A stretch of 7,728 nt of DNA, taken from assembly GCA_003456455.1 (NCBI GenBank), contig DMRV01000287.1, positions 1-7,728 of the forward strand. Reading direction: 5' to 3'. The notes below the pieces were generated by a model, which was not told the origin of the DNA, ran no database searches, and saw only the letters and a program-made list of their open reading frames with translations. This stretch comes from Flavobacteriales bacterium (GTDB lineage Bacteria > Bacteroidota > Bacteroidia > UBA10329). Every line of letters starts with the position of its first letter. The first letter of the stretch is position 1. Shown here one piece after another: positions 1 through 5,737 of the stretch. The position numbers were made by a program, and so were the translations under genes.

Positions 1-96
1 GTGAAGAGCGAAATCAGATTTAGTATTGATAAAGCCTTCCGAGAAAACGATATTACTATACCATTCCCGCAGCGCGACTTGCATATCAGAAAATAA
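1..96 (+). CDS. Mechanosensitive ion channel (MscS family), C-terminal fragment
   Basis: The plus strand is open from the first base to a TAA at 94-96 and encodes 31 residues. They start VKSEIRFSIDKAF and end with IPFPQRDLHIRK. The pattern of a helix with F-x-E/N-x-x-I followed by I-P-F-P-Q-x-D-(L/V)-H is the characteristic end of the cytoplasmic domain of MscS-type small-conductance mechanosensitive channels, which release solutes on hypo-osmotic shock. Only this tail is visible; the membrane domain lies to the left of the window. It is the only plus-strand gene seen and converges on the metal-handling set, with a hairpin between them. The fragment is short, but the IPFPQ-x-D-x-H match is specific enough that I favour MscS over chance. 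Confidence 0.8.
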   Translation: MKSEIRFSIDKAFRENDITIPFPQRDLHIRK

Positions 97-106
97 CAAG
101 TCTATT

Positions 107-141
107 GAAAAAGGGGGGGCTGTTGCCCTGAACGCCCCTCT
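107..141 (-). terminator. Intrinsic terminator after the HMA-domain gene
   Basis: Read on the minus strand, a GC-rich stem forms between GGGGC (138 down to 134) and GCCCC (120 down to 116). It can extend by three pairs, two of them G-U. The loop is 13 bases. It is followed directly by five T (112 down to 108). It starts 11 bases past the HMA gene stop, the expected place for a rho-independent terminator. An alternative short stem GGGC-TGTT-GCCC lies inside. On the plus strand there is no comparable T-run, so termination of the convergent MscS transcript here is uncertain. Confidence 0.6.
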
Positions 142-151
142 AGTTTATCGC

Positions 152-484
152 CTAATGCACATCTTTTTTACAACAATGATGCAAGTCTTCATAGGCTTCT
201 TCCGCGGCTTTGCTATCATCGGCATCATAACCGACTTCGTTTATTGATAACCGAATGTCTTCAATAGTGGTTCGGTTCGTCTTGTAACTAACTGTTACAA
301 TAGCGGTTTGTACATCTAACTCAGCGGCCGTCACTCCCTTTGTGAATGCCAGCTGCTTTTCAATGGTTTCCTTACACATATCGCACACGGCAGATGTTTG
401 AATATCCACAGTTTCGATGGATTTCTGTGCGAATGCTACGTTCATTGAGAGAGTAGCAAATAATATTAAAAGTGTAGTTCTCAT
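152..484 (-). CDS. Secreted heavy-metal-associated (HMA) domain protein
   Basis: A 110-residue protein. Residues 1-20 (MRTTLLILFATLSMNVAFAQ) form a signal peptide with likely cleavage after AFA, so it should act in the periplasm. Residues 24-90 match an HMA fold: the metal loop has Cys34 and Cys37 (C-D-M-C), followed by KETIEKQLAF, a V-x-x-A-E-L-D-V strand and a final NEVGYDAD, as in CopZ/Atx1-type copper chaperones and P-type ATPase N-domains. The methionine two residues before the first cysteine, usual in cytosolic forms, is replaced by Ser. The acidic/alanine linker ends in His102-His103-Cys104-Cys105 and a terminal His, a possible second metal site. An earlier in-frame ATG at 520 would put 12 residues before the signal peptide and is rejected. 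It is last in the set after the TonB receptor, with a 44-base spacer containing a hairpin. The likely role is to accept or bind a metal such as copper; the metal is inferred. Confidence 0.85.
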   Translation of the reverse strand: MRTTLLILFATLSMNVAFAQKSIETVDIQTSAVCDMCKETIEKQLAFTKGVTAAELDVQTAIVTVSYKTNRTTIEDIRLSINEVGYDADDSKAAEEAYEDLHHCCKKDVH

Positions 485-505
485 TTTTTCAATGTTTAAT
501 GTATG

Positions 506-523
506 GGCTTGCAATGGCAAGCC
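506..523 (-). repeat. Perfect 7-bp inverted repeat between receptor and HMA gene
   Basis: GGCTTGC (506-512) and GCAAGCC (517-523) are perfect inverted copies separated by four bases. The hairpin lies 5 bases after the receptor stop codon and 21 bases before the HMA start. It has no T-run after it on the minus strand (the next bases are CATACATTAAAC), so it is not a standard terminator. It could be a transcript-stabilising or processing hairpin, or a palindromic protein-binding site. The structure is seen directly; the role is inferred. Confidence 0.65.
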
Positions 524-528
524 AATAT

Positions 529-2739
529 CTATTTCAATTTGTATCGGAATCCCAAATATGGATTAATTCCCATTGCACCTCCCCAGACCAATGAAGCATC
601 AAAGAATGGGCCATAAGGGTCATCAGCTGCAATAATGGGGTTTTTCTGTCGGAAATTGGTCAGGTTTTCTGCACCAACGTAAAGGTCGAACCACTTGAAT
701 CGTTTGGTAATCTGCAAACTTAGCATCGGGTACCAAGGCGACCTTTCATCCAAACGGTATTTTTCAGGGTTAGATGCCGTTGACGGAATTCGCGCTGGAC
801 CATTTACGGTTGCATTCAGATCAAACTGCCACTTGTTGAAGTTTGTGGCGTAACTCAACGTGGTCAGGAATTTATGCTGCTTCGTCAGCATTCTGCGTTG
901 CAATTGTCCGTTTGTATTTGCCCACACGTCATTCCATTTGTAGGCCACTTTCACCTCAAATCGCTTTATGGGCTCGTAAGTAACGTCCGCCTGAAAAGCA
1001 TTTGAATACGAACGGCCTTTCAGATTGTAGACGTTTACGGTTTGAGCGCCAGCATCAAGGTCAAGGATTACTTGATTTTCAAAATCGGTTCGGTAGAAAC
1101 TGACGTAAACCGATGCTGGACGACCTAGAACTTTAAATTGATGTGATGCGCTGAAACCGTAGTTCCAAGAAACTTCGGGGTTTAGGTTTTCAAGGATATT
1201 CACTTGGCGTGAACTCGCCAAAAGTGTACTGCTTTCGGCAAATACATTGGTTGTTCTGTAGCCTCTTCCACCTGTCAATCGCAACACGGTTTTGTCCGTT
1301 GGATTGTATTTCAAGTGCAACCTTGGAGTATAAAACCAACCATATTTGGAGTTGTAATCGGTTCTAAATCCAGCCACGGCAGAGAACTTCTCCTTAACGC
1401 GGAACGTGTATTCGGCATAAACGCCAGGCACAATTTCCTCACGGTTGAAAGCACTGTCGTTATAAGCCTCATCATAGTTGTCGTAATTAAATGATGCTCC
1501 CGCTTTCAAGGTGTGTTTATCCGATTTCCAGCCTTTCAGGAAAATTAAATTCGCATTGGCCGTTTTCTGAATACCATCGTAGGTCTTCAGTCCGAAATAG
1601 GAATGCTGGTCATGATATCGCCAATTGGTGATTATCGCAACGCTCATATCGTCAACTGTTGGAACAACATAACCTGTTTTAGTGTGAATGTTCGCCAAAC
1701 GATTTGTGATTTCAATACCAAACGGAAGCGTTGTTTCGATGCCATTAACCGGCTTGAAGCCGAGCTGTCCGCCAATTTTATTGTCATATAATCCGTGTAG
1801 CACAATTTGCGCAACTATGTTTTTGCCCGTGAATTTCCAACGATTGAGCAGATTGTATTGCTGTGAACGTGGAATATCGAGAAAACCGTCCTTGTTCATG
1901 TCGTTTTCGCGGAGAACAGTGCTTGCATGTGCGTTGATATTCATGCCAACTTTTTCGTTGAAAACGTACCCAGATTGAATGTTTGCTTCCAATCTTCCTC
2001 CTACGTTTCCGTATACATTCACAAATAATTTTTCAGCCTGGTCCGGTTTGAAATACTCCAGATTAATCTGACCAACCATACTCTCATATCCGTTAGAAAC
2101 TGATCCCGGACCTTTGATGATTTGAATGGATTCAATCCAAGTTCCTGGAACGAAACCCATTCCGTAATTGGATGAAAGCCCACGGATAAGAGGGACGTTT
2201 TCTGCTTGAATCTGAGTGTAAACGCCATCCAATCCAAGCATCTGAATCTTCTTAGCGCCCGAAACAGCATCAGTAAAAACTACATCAACAGAAGCGTTTG
2301 TTTCAAAGCTTTCAGACAGATTACAGCAGGCCGCTTTTTGTAGCTCTTTGCTATTTATCGACTCCGAAATAATAGGGTCTAGCAACTTAAATGCAGAACC
2401 TTCTTTCCTTTCCGAAACAGTTACTTCGCCTAGTTGAACGGATTTTTGAAGGTGAATTTCAACCTCCTTTGTTGCGTTCTTTACAACAATGGTGTCTGAT
2501 TGATAGCCCACGAAACTCACTACCAATTTGGCGGGGAATTCTTTCGGTTCTGGTATGCTGAATTCGCCATTGACATCAGCTGCCGAACCTGTCGTTGTAC
2601 CCAGCCAAAATACGCTAGCACCTATTAATGGAGTGTGTCCGGCTTCGCCCTCTTCATGGACATGTCCGTGGAGCGATTGCCCGCGAACGTTTAATATTAT
2701 GAGCGCTTGTATTGCTACAAGCAGAATTAATTTTTTCAT
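529..2739 (-). CDS. TonB-dependent outer-membrane receptor, probable metal uptake
   Basis: A 736-residue outer-membrane receptor. Residues 1-20 are a signal peptide (MKKLILLVAIQALIILNVRG). Residues 22-98 are a carboxypeptidase-regulatory-like domain (PLIGASVFWLGTTTGSAADVNGEFSI, then VVSFVGYQSDTI). A linker carries LGEVTV, the usual site of TonB-box-like sequence. Residues about 118-232 are the plug, including KAACCNLSESFETNASVDV, the KKIQMLGLDG strand and the PGTWIESIQIIKGPGSV segment. The remainder is the 22-strand barrel, ending in an aromatic strand (LGFRYKLK). The plug pattern with the Cys138-Cys139 pair is one I recall from Bacteroidota receptors of this type. His24, 26, 28 and 35 cluster just after the signal peptide. 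There is no SusD-like partner, so this is not a glycan SusC system. The neighbouring HMA protein suggests a metal substrate, perhaps copper. An ATG 36 bases earlier is rejected because it would bury the signal peptide. Confidence 0.9.
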   Translation of the reverse strand: MKKLILLVAIQALIILNVRGQSLHGHVHEEGEAGHTPLIGASVFWLGTTTGSAADVNGEFSIPEPKEFPAKLVVSFVGYQSDTIVVKNATKEVEIHLQKSVQLGEVTVSERKEGSAFKLLDPIISESINSKELQKAACCNLSESFETNASVDVVFTDAVSGAKKIQMLGLDGVYTQIQAENVPLIRGLSSNYGMGFVPGTWIESIQIIKGPGSVSNGYESMVGQINLEYFKPDQAEKLFVNVYGNVGGRLEANIQSGYVFNEKVGMNINAHASTVLRENDMNKDGFLDIPRSQQYNLLNRWKFTGKNIVAQIVLHGLYDNKIGGQLGFKPVNGIETTLPFGIEITNRLANIHTKTGYVVPTVDDMSVAIITNWRYHDQHSYFGLKTYDGIQKTANANLIFLKGWKSDKHTLKAGASFNYDNYDEAYNDSAFNREEIVPGVYAEYTFRVKEKFSAVAGFRTDYNSKYGWFYTPRLHLKYNPTDKTVLRLTGGRGYRTTNVFAESSTLLASSRQVNILENLNPEVSWNYGFSASHQFKVLGRPASVYVSFYRTDFENQVILDLDAGAQTVNVYNLKGRSYSNAFQADVTYEPIKRFEVKVAYKWNDVWANTNGQLQRRMLTKQHKFLTTLSYATNFNKWQFDLNATVNGPARIPSTASNPEKYRLDERSPWYPMLSLQITKRFKWFDLYVGAENLTNFRQKNPIIAADDPYGPFFDASLVWGGAMGINPYLGFRYKLK

Positions 2740-2743
2740 GATT

Positions 2744-2798
2744 ACAGTTTTGATGATTGAAAAAGCGTGCTCCAAGGTGTGGGAGCAATCAAAACTGT
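2744..2798 (-). promoter_or_regulatory. Nested inverted repeat in the receptor gene leader
   Basis: ACAGTTTTGAT (2744-2754) and ATCAAAACTGT (2788-2798) are perfect 11-base inverted copies. Within them TGCTCC and GGAGCA (2782-2787 and 2768-2773) form a second, 6-bp stem with an 8-base loop. On the minus-strand transcript the outer stem closes four bases before the receptor ATG. The inner stem is followed by CGC and five T, resembling a weak attenuator. Together they fill most of the 63 bases between the upstream gene's stop and the receptor start. Possible roles are control of receptor translation or attenuation, or a DNA operator. The repeats are seen directly; the function is inferred. Confidence 0.6.
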
Positions 2799-2802
2799 GG
2801 TA

Positions 2803-3207
2803 TCAGATTAGGAAGGTTTCGAGTAAAATATGCCGTTCTACGGATGGTAGAATATCAGGTTCTTCCGTTAGATAAAAGATGCAAATTTCGACACAATTGA
2901 GTTTTGTAAATACCTCATTAAGAGGAACAAAAGCAAAGGCTGAAGCTATTCGTTCGGTCTTTGTTTCAGTTGCAGTTGCTGGAATATCGTCCTTGAAATA
3001 GAATGAATCATAATCGCAGCAAGTTCGTTTTACGGCATCTTCATCTGAACGCTGGCAACTGTCTGAACAACTATCAATTGATTTGTTGATTGCCAACTTG
3101 TGCTCACCGCTCATTCCGCAAACCATATGGTCTACATAAAAACCCATACTGCTTAGCAAAACCAGCGAGGCTAAAAGAAATGATGCTATGCTTTTAATTA
3201 CTTGCAC
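2803..3207 (-). CDS. Small secreted Cys-rich protein, HYC_CC_PP-like
   Basis: A 134-residue protein whose first 22 residues (MQVIKSIASFLLASLVLLSSMG) form a signal peptide or N-terminal anchor. It then has His27-M-V-Cys30, Cys47 and Cys51, adjacent Cys63-Cys64 in KRTCCDYDSFYFK, Cys105 and Cys109, and a tail EEPDILPSVERHILLETFLI. This layout (a His/Cys motif soon after the signal peptide, a Cys-Cys pair about 35 residues later and a proline-containing end) resembles the Bacteroidota family known as HYC_CC_PP, whose function I do not know. The assignment is from memory of the pattern, and the first and last motifs are degenerate here. The start is GTG; the next Met (residue 21) would delete the signal peptide. 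It precedes the receptor by 63 bases and follows marC by 18. Metal binding or thiol chemistry in the periplasm is inferred from the cysteines and neighbours. Confidence 0.7.
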   Translation of the reverse strand: MQVIKSIASFLLASLVLLSSMGFYVDHMVCGMSGEHKLAINKSIDSCSDSCQRSDEDAVKRTCCDYDSFYFKDDIPATATETKTERIASAFAFVPLNEVFTKLNCVEICIFYLTEEPDILPSVERHILLETFLI

Positions 3208-3211
3208 GGTT

Positions 3212-3236
3212 CAAAGATACGAAACTCAAACTCCAA
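3212..3236 (-). promoter_or_regulatory. Candidate promoter of the metal-handling set
   Basis: On the minus strand TATCTTTG (3219 down to 3212) fits the Bacteroidota -7 box TAnnTTTG exactly. A TTG (3236-3234) lies upstream, but the spacing of 14 bases is shorter than the usual 17-23. The box lies in the 18-base gap after marC, and its last base is only four bases from the GTG start. Any transcript from it would therefore be leaderless or almost so. Confidence 0.4.
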
Positions 3237-3795
3237 GGTTTGTCCTAAATAGTTTAACCGCAATTGCTAATAGAATTACCCCGAATACTTTTCGGAGAAC
3301 GTTTATTCCTCCTGCACCTAAGAAACGCTCAATACGATGAGTTGTTTTAAGTACTAGGTAAACTAAAGCGATATTGATGAAAATGGCGACAAGGATATTT
3401 ACTACCTGATATTCTGCGCGAAGTGAAAGCAGTGTAGTCAAAGTTCCTGCACCAGCAATAAGGGGGAAAGCTAATGGAACGACTGAAGCTGTTGAAGGGT
3501 TTTCGTCTTCCTTGTAAAGTTGAATTCCAAGAATCATTTCTAAGGCAATGAAGAAGATAACGAGAGAACCCGCGATGGCGAAATCACTCACGCCAATTCC
3601 AATTAGATTCAGCATGCTTTTTCCGAGGAACAGGAATACAACCATTAAGCCTAGTGCCACAAGGCTTGCCAATCCGGAACGGAGATGACCATTTTTCTGT
3701 CTCAGGTCAATAATAATTGGAACACTTCCTACAATATCAATTACAGCAAACAAAATCATTGTAGCTGTTACTATTTCTTTGAAATTCAAATGCAT
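3226..3795 (-). CDS. MarC-family integral membrane protein
   Basis: A 189-residue inner-membrane protein with about six hydrophobic segments. It matches the MarC/UPF0056 family: N-terminal LNFKEIVTATMILFAVIDIVGSVPI, the stretch IAGSLVIFFIALEMILG, the conserved loop VPLAFPLIAGAGTLTTLLSL, and a C-terminal GGINVLRKVFGVILLAIAVKLF. The family has no settled transport substrate; the early link of E. coli marC to multiple antibiotic resistance was not upheld. The length is normal for the family. An in-frame start at 3849 would add 18 residues across the promoter, so ATG at 3795 is chosen. The spacer to radA (75 bases) carries a promoter, so the gene is probably transcribed on its own or leads into the metal set 18 bases downstream. 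A functional tie to metal handling is not shown. Confidence 0.9.
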   Translation of the reverse strand: MHLNFKEIVTATMILFAVIDIVGSVPIIIDLRQKNGHLRSGLASLVALGLMVVFLFLGKSMLNLIGIGVSDFAIAGSLVIFFIALEMILGIQLYKEDENPSTASVVPLAFPLIAGAGTLTTLLSLRAEYQVVNILVAIFINIALVYLVLKTTHRIERFLGAGGINVLRKVFGVILLAIAVKLFRTNLGV

Positions 3796-3819
3796 GGTTG
3801 CGCTTTTTAAAATGGCGCA

Positions 3820-3849
3820 CAAAAGTAGATTTCGCACAGAACCACACAA
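3820..3849 (-). promoter_or_regulatory. Bacteroidota-type promoter for marC
   Basis: The minus strand has TTG (3849-3847), 19 intervening bases, then TACTTTTG (3827 down to 3820). This fits the Bacteroidota sigma pattern TTG-N(17-23)-TAnnTTTG in both boxes and spacing. It sits in the only sizeable spacer of the right and central part, between radA and marC, and would give a leader of about 20 bases. That leader contains a 5-bp inverted repeat, TGCGC/GCGCA (arms 3799-3803 and 3815-3819). Confidence 0.55.
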
Positions 3850-3870
3850 CCCGACTTTGTTAAATGTTTG

Positions 3871-5238
3871 TTAACCGAAAAGGTGGGCAAAAACGTCTGT
3901 AACCTTGGCAACAGGTACAACCTCTATTCCTTCGGTTTTCATTACGTTGGCGTCCGCATTTCGTTTAGAAATGAAAACACGTTTCATTCCCATTTTGGCG
4001 GCTTCTTCAATGCGCTGTTCAATACGATTTATTGGACGGATTTCTCCGCTAAGACCAACTTCTGCCGCAAAACAGTTGTCTGGCTGAATTGGAAGGTCGG
4101 CATTGGAAGAGAGAATGGCGCAGATTACACCAAGATCTAAGGCAGGGTCATCGACCTTTAATCCGCCAGTAATATTTAGGAAAACATCTTTGGAACCTAG
4201 GTTAAATCCGCAGCGCTTTTCAAGTACAGCTAAGAGCATGTTTAGTCTTCGTAAATCAAAACCCGTTGCCGAACGTTGAGGGGTTCCATAAACGGCAGAA
4301 CTCACCAAAGCTTGCGTTTCTATTAGCATTGGGCGAATGCCTTCCAAAGTTGCTGAAATGGCAACTCCGCTTAAAGCTTCTTCTCTATTAGGAACCAAGA
4401 TTCGACTGGGGTCAGAAACAGCTTCAAGTCCTGTAGATTTCATTTCATAGATACCTAGCTCAGGCGTAGAACCAAACCGATTCTTTACTGCTCGCACTAT
4501 TCTGTACAAATGATGTCTATCTCCTTCAAACTGAAGAACGGTATCAACCATGTGTTCCAAAATTTTTGGGCCAGCAATAGCTCCATCTTTAGTTATGTGA
4601 CCAACCAGAATTACTGGAGTATCCGTTTCCTTAGCGAAACGAAGAAACTCCCCGGTACATTCACGTATTTGAGAAACGCTGCCAGGAGTAGATTCAATTA
4701 ACTCGGAGTAAATGGTTTGAACGGAATCGACAATTATTATATCTGGTTGAAGTTTCTTTATCTGCTTGAAAAGCTTGAGCGTTGAAGTTTCGGTAAGGAT
4801 ATAGCACTCTGAATTTCGAATGCCGATGCGTTCTGCGCGCATTTTAATTTGTCCTTCACTTTCTTCCCCAGATATGTACAGGATTTTCTTATTGGGCCAA
4901 TTCAAAGCCAATTGAAGCAGCAAAGTCGATTTTCCGATGCCGGGTTCACCACCAATCAATGTTAGCGAACCAGGAACTAAGCCACCACCTAGAACGCGGT
5001 CAAATTCTTTGTCTGGAGTTGGGTAGCGTTCTTCAGGATTCGCTTCAATTTCAGTAATTGACCGAATTTCGTACTGCTTTCCTGAACTTCCGATTTTCGG
5101 TTTTTCTGTAGCAGATTTTCCAGAAACAACCTCTTCTACGTAGGTGTTCCATTCATTACATGCAGAACATTTCCCTTCCCATTTAGGAGAGGAGTTTCCA
5201 CAATTCTGACAGAAAAAATTGGTTTTGACCTTTGCCAT
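3871..5238 (-). CDS. radA: DNA repair and recombination protein RadA (Sms)
   Basis: A 455-residue, full-length RadA/Sms, the bacterial RecA-like ATPase that drives branch migration of recombination intermediates and helps repair and transformation. Its domains in order are an N-terminal four-cysteine zinc finger (Cys10, Cys13, Cys24, Cys27), an ATPase core with Walker A GEPGIGKS at 97-104, a Walker B strand ending at Asp171 (IIIVDSVQT), and the RadA-specific KNRFG motif at 252-256. A C-terminal Lon-protease-like domain runs from about residue 285, including LNITGGLKVDDPALDLG and GLSGEIRPI. All key residues seen are intact. ATG at 5238 is the natural start, since it leads straight into the zinc finger. 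It lies 20 bases after the lipoprotein gene; a near-match to a -7 box, CATCTTTG at 5253-5246, could give extra transcription but has a mismatch at its first base. Confidence 0.97.
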   Translation of the reverse strand: MAKVKTNFFCQNCGNSSPKWEGKCSACNEWNTYVEEVVSGKSATEKPKIGSSGKQYEIRSITEIEANPEERYPTPDKEFDRVLGGGLVPGSLTLIGGEPGIGKSTLLLQLALNWPNKKILYISGEESEGQIKMRAERIGIRNSECYILTETSTLKLFKQIKKLQPDIIIVDSVQTIYSELIESTPGSVSQIRECTGEFLRFAKETDTPVILVGHITKDGAIAGPKILEHMVDTVLQFEGDRHHLYRIVRAVKNRFGSTPELGIYEMKSTGLEAVSDPSRILVPNREEALSGVAISATLEGIRPMLIETQALVSSAVYGTPQRSATGFDLRRLNMLLAVLEKRCGFNLGSKDVFLNITGGLKVDDPALDLGVICAILSSNADLPIQPDNCFAAEVGLSGEIRPINRIEQRIEEAAKMGMKRVFISKRNADANVMKTEGIEVVPVAKVTDVFAHLFG

Positions 5239-5258
5239 TCACGGACAAAGATGGGGAA

Positions 5259-5696
5259 TTAGTTCTCTCGGGTAAATTCTCTTATGATGTAACTACCACC
5301 GCTTCCAGGTTGGTCCGTGGTGGAAAGCCTAAGCACTTCTCCATTGATTTTATCAATCGTCCAAACACCATTAGAAATCATTGAGTTTACGGAGCCAGCA
5401 GAGGCGGACTGCACGTGACCAGAAATAGAAACGCGAGCAGCTAGAAATTCCGAGGACGTTTCATACTGCGCTCTTCCTGCAACCGTTGCCCCATTAGGAT
5501 TGTCAGGTTCAAACTGAATGATGGTTAATTCACCGTCTGCAAATTGCCATATGTAAACATCTGGGTCGGATAAGTCATTAATCCAAAATAGCCTCCAGTT
5601 TCCATCTAATTTGGAAATTTCAGTCTGGGCACAAGACGAAAACAAAAGCAGTGGGATTACAAATAAAAGAGCCGATTTTACAATTGAAGAGTTCAT
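5259..5696 (-). CDS. Small lipoprotein, lipocalin-like, unknown function
   Basis: A 145-residue protein I do not recognise by name. The N-terminus is a lipoprotein signal: MNSSIVKSALLFVIPLLLF then Ser-Ser-Cys22, the acylated cysteine, typical of Bacteroidota lipoproteins. The mature part is short and rich in beta strands. It opens with KLDGNWRLFWINDL, resembling the first strand (G-x-W) of lipocalin-like domains, with later alternating strands (WQFADGELTIIQF, GVWTIDKI, YIIREFTREN) that suggest a small barrel. A start at 5717 is possible, but ATG at 5696 places the signal correctly. It lies 41 bases after the flippase-like gene and 20 before radA, so it is probably co-transcribed with both. 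A near-match -7 box, TATATTTA at 5726-5719, is present, but no clear -33 partner was found. It could bind a hydrophobic ligand; this is inference only. Confidence 0.8.
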   Translation of the reverse strand: MNSSIVKSALLFVIPLLLFSSCAQTEISKLDGNWRLFWINDLSDPDVYIWQFADGELTIIQFEPDNPNGATVAGRAQYETSSEFLAARVSISGHVQSASAGSVNSMISNGVWTIDKINGEVLRLSTTDQPGSGGSYIIREFTREN

Positions 5697-5737
5697 TTTA
5701 AAAGCGAATTGATACACGTAAATATACTGACTTGATT

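Noticed and set aside
26..247. Plus-strand reading frame of 73 codons at the left edge
   Set aside because: It is out of frame with the recognisable MscS tail, runs through the terminator and lies antisense to the HMA gene.
485..520. Upstream ATG for the HMA gene at 520
   Set aside because: It would place 12 residues before a clear signal peptide and run through the 506-523 hairpin.
1688..1978. Plus-strand reading frames opposite the receptor gene (also 1603-1791 and 2528-2875)
   Set aside because: Antisense shadows of a clearly coding gene, with no recognisable domain.
2740..2775. Upstream ATG for the TonB receptor at 2775
   Set aside because: The added residues are encoded by the inverted-repeat region and would displace the signal peptide that begins MKKLILLVAI.
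3796..3849. Upstream in-frame start for marC at 3849
   Set aside because: It would overlap a well-formed promoter, and the family usually begins at the LNFKEI-type segment.
3856..3877. TTAACAAA repeated twice between radA and marC
   Set aside because: Two short AT-rich copies are likely by chance; no larger repeat unit or dyad is present.
5246..5253. CATCTTTG as a promoter for radA
   Set aside because: The first base of the box is wrong and the upstream element is unclear, so it is mentioned but not listed as a feature.
5719..5726. TATATTTA as a promoter for the lipoprotein gene
   Set aside because: The last base of the box differs from TAnnTTTG and no upstream TTG at proper spacing was found.
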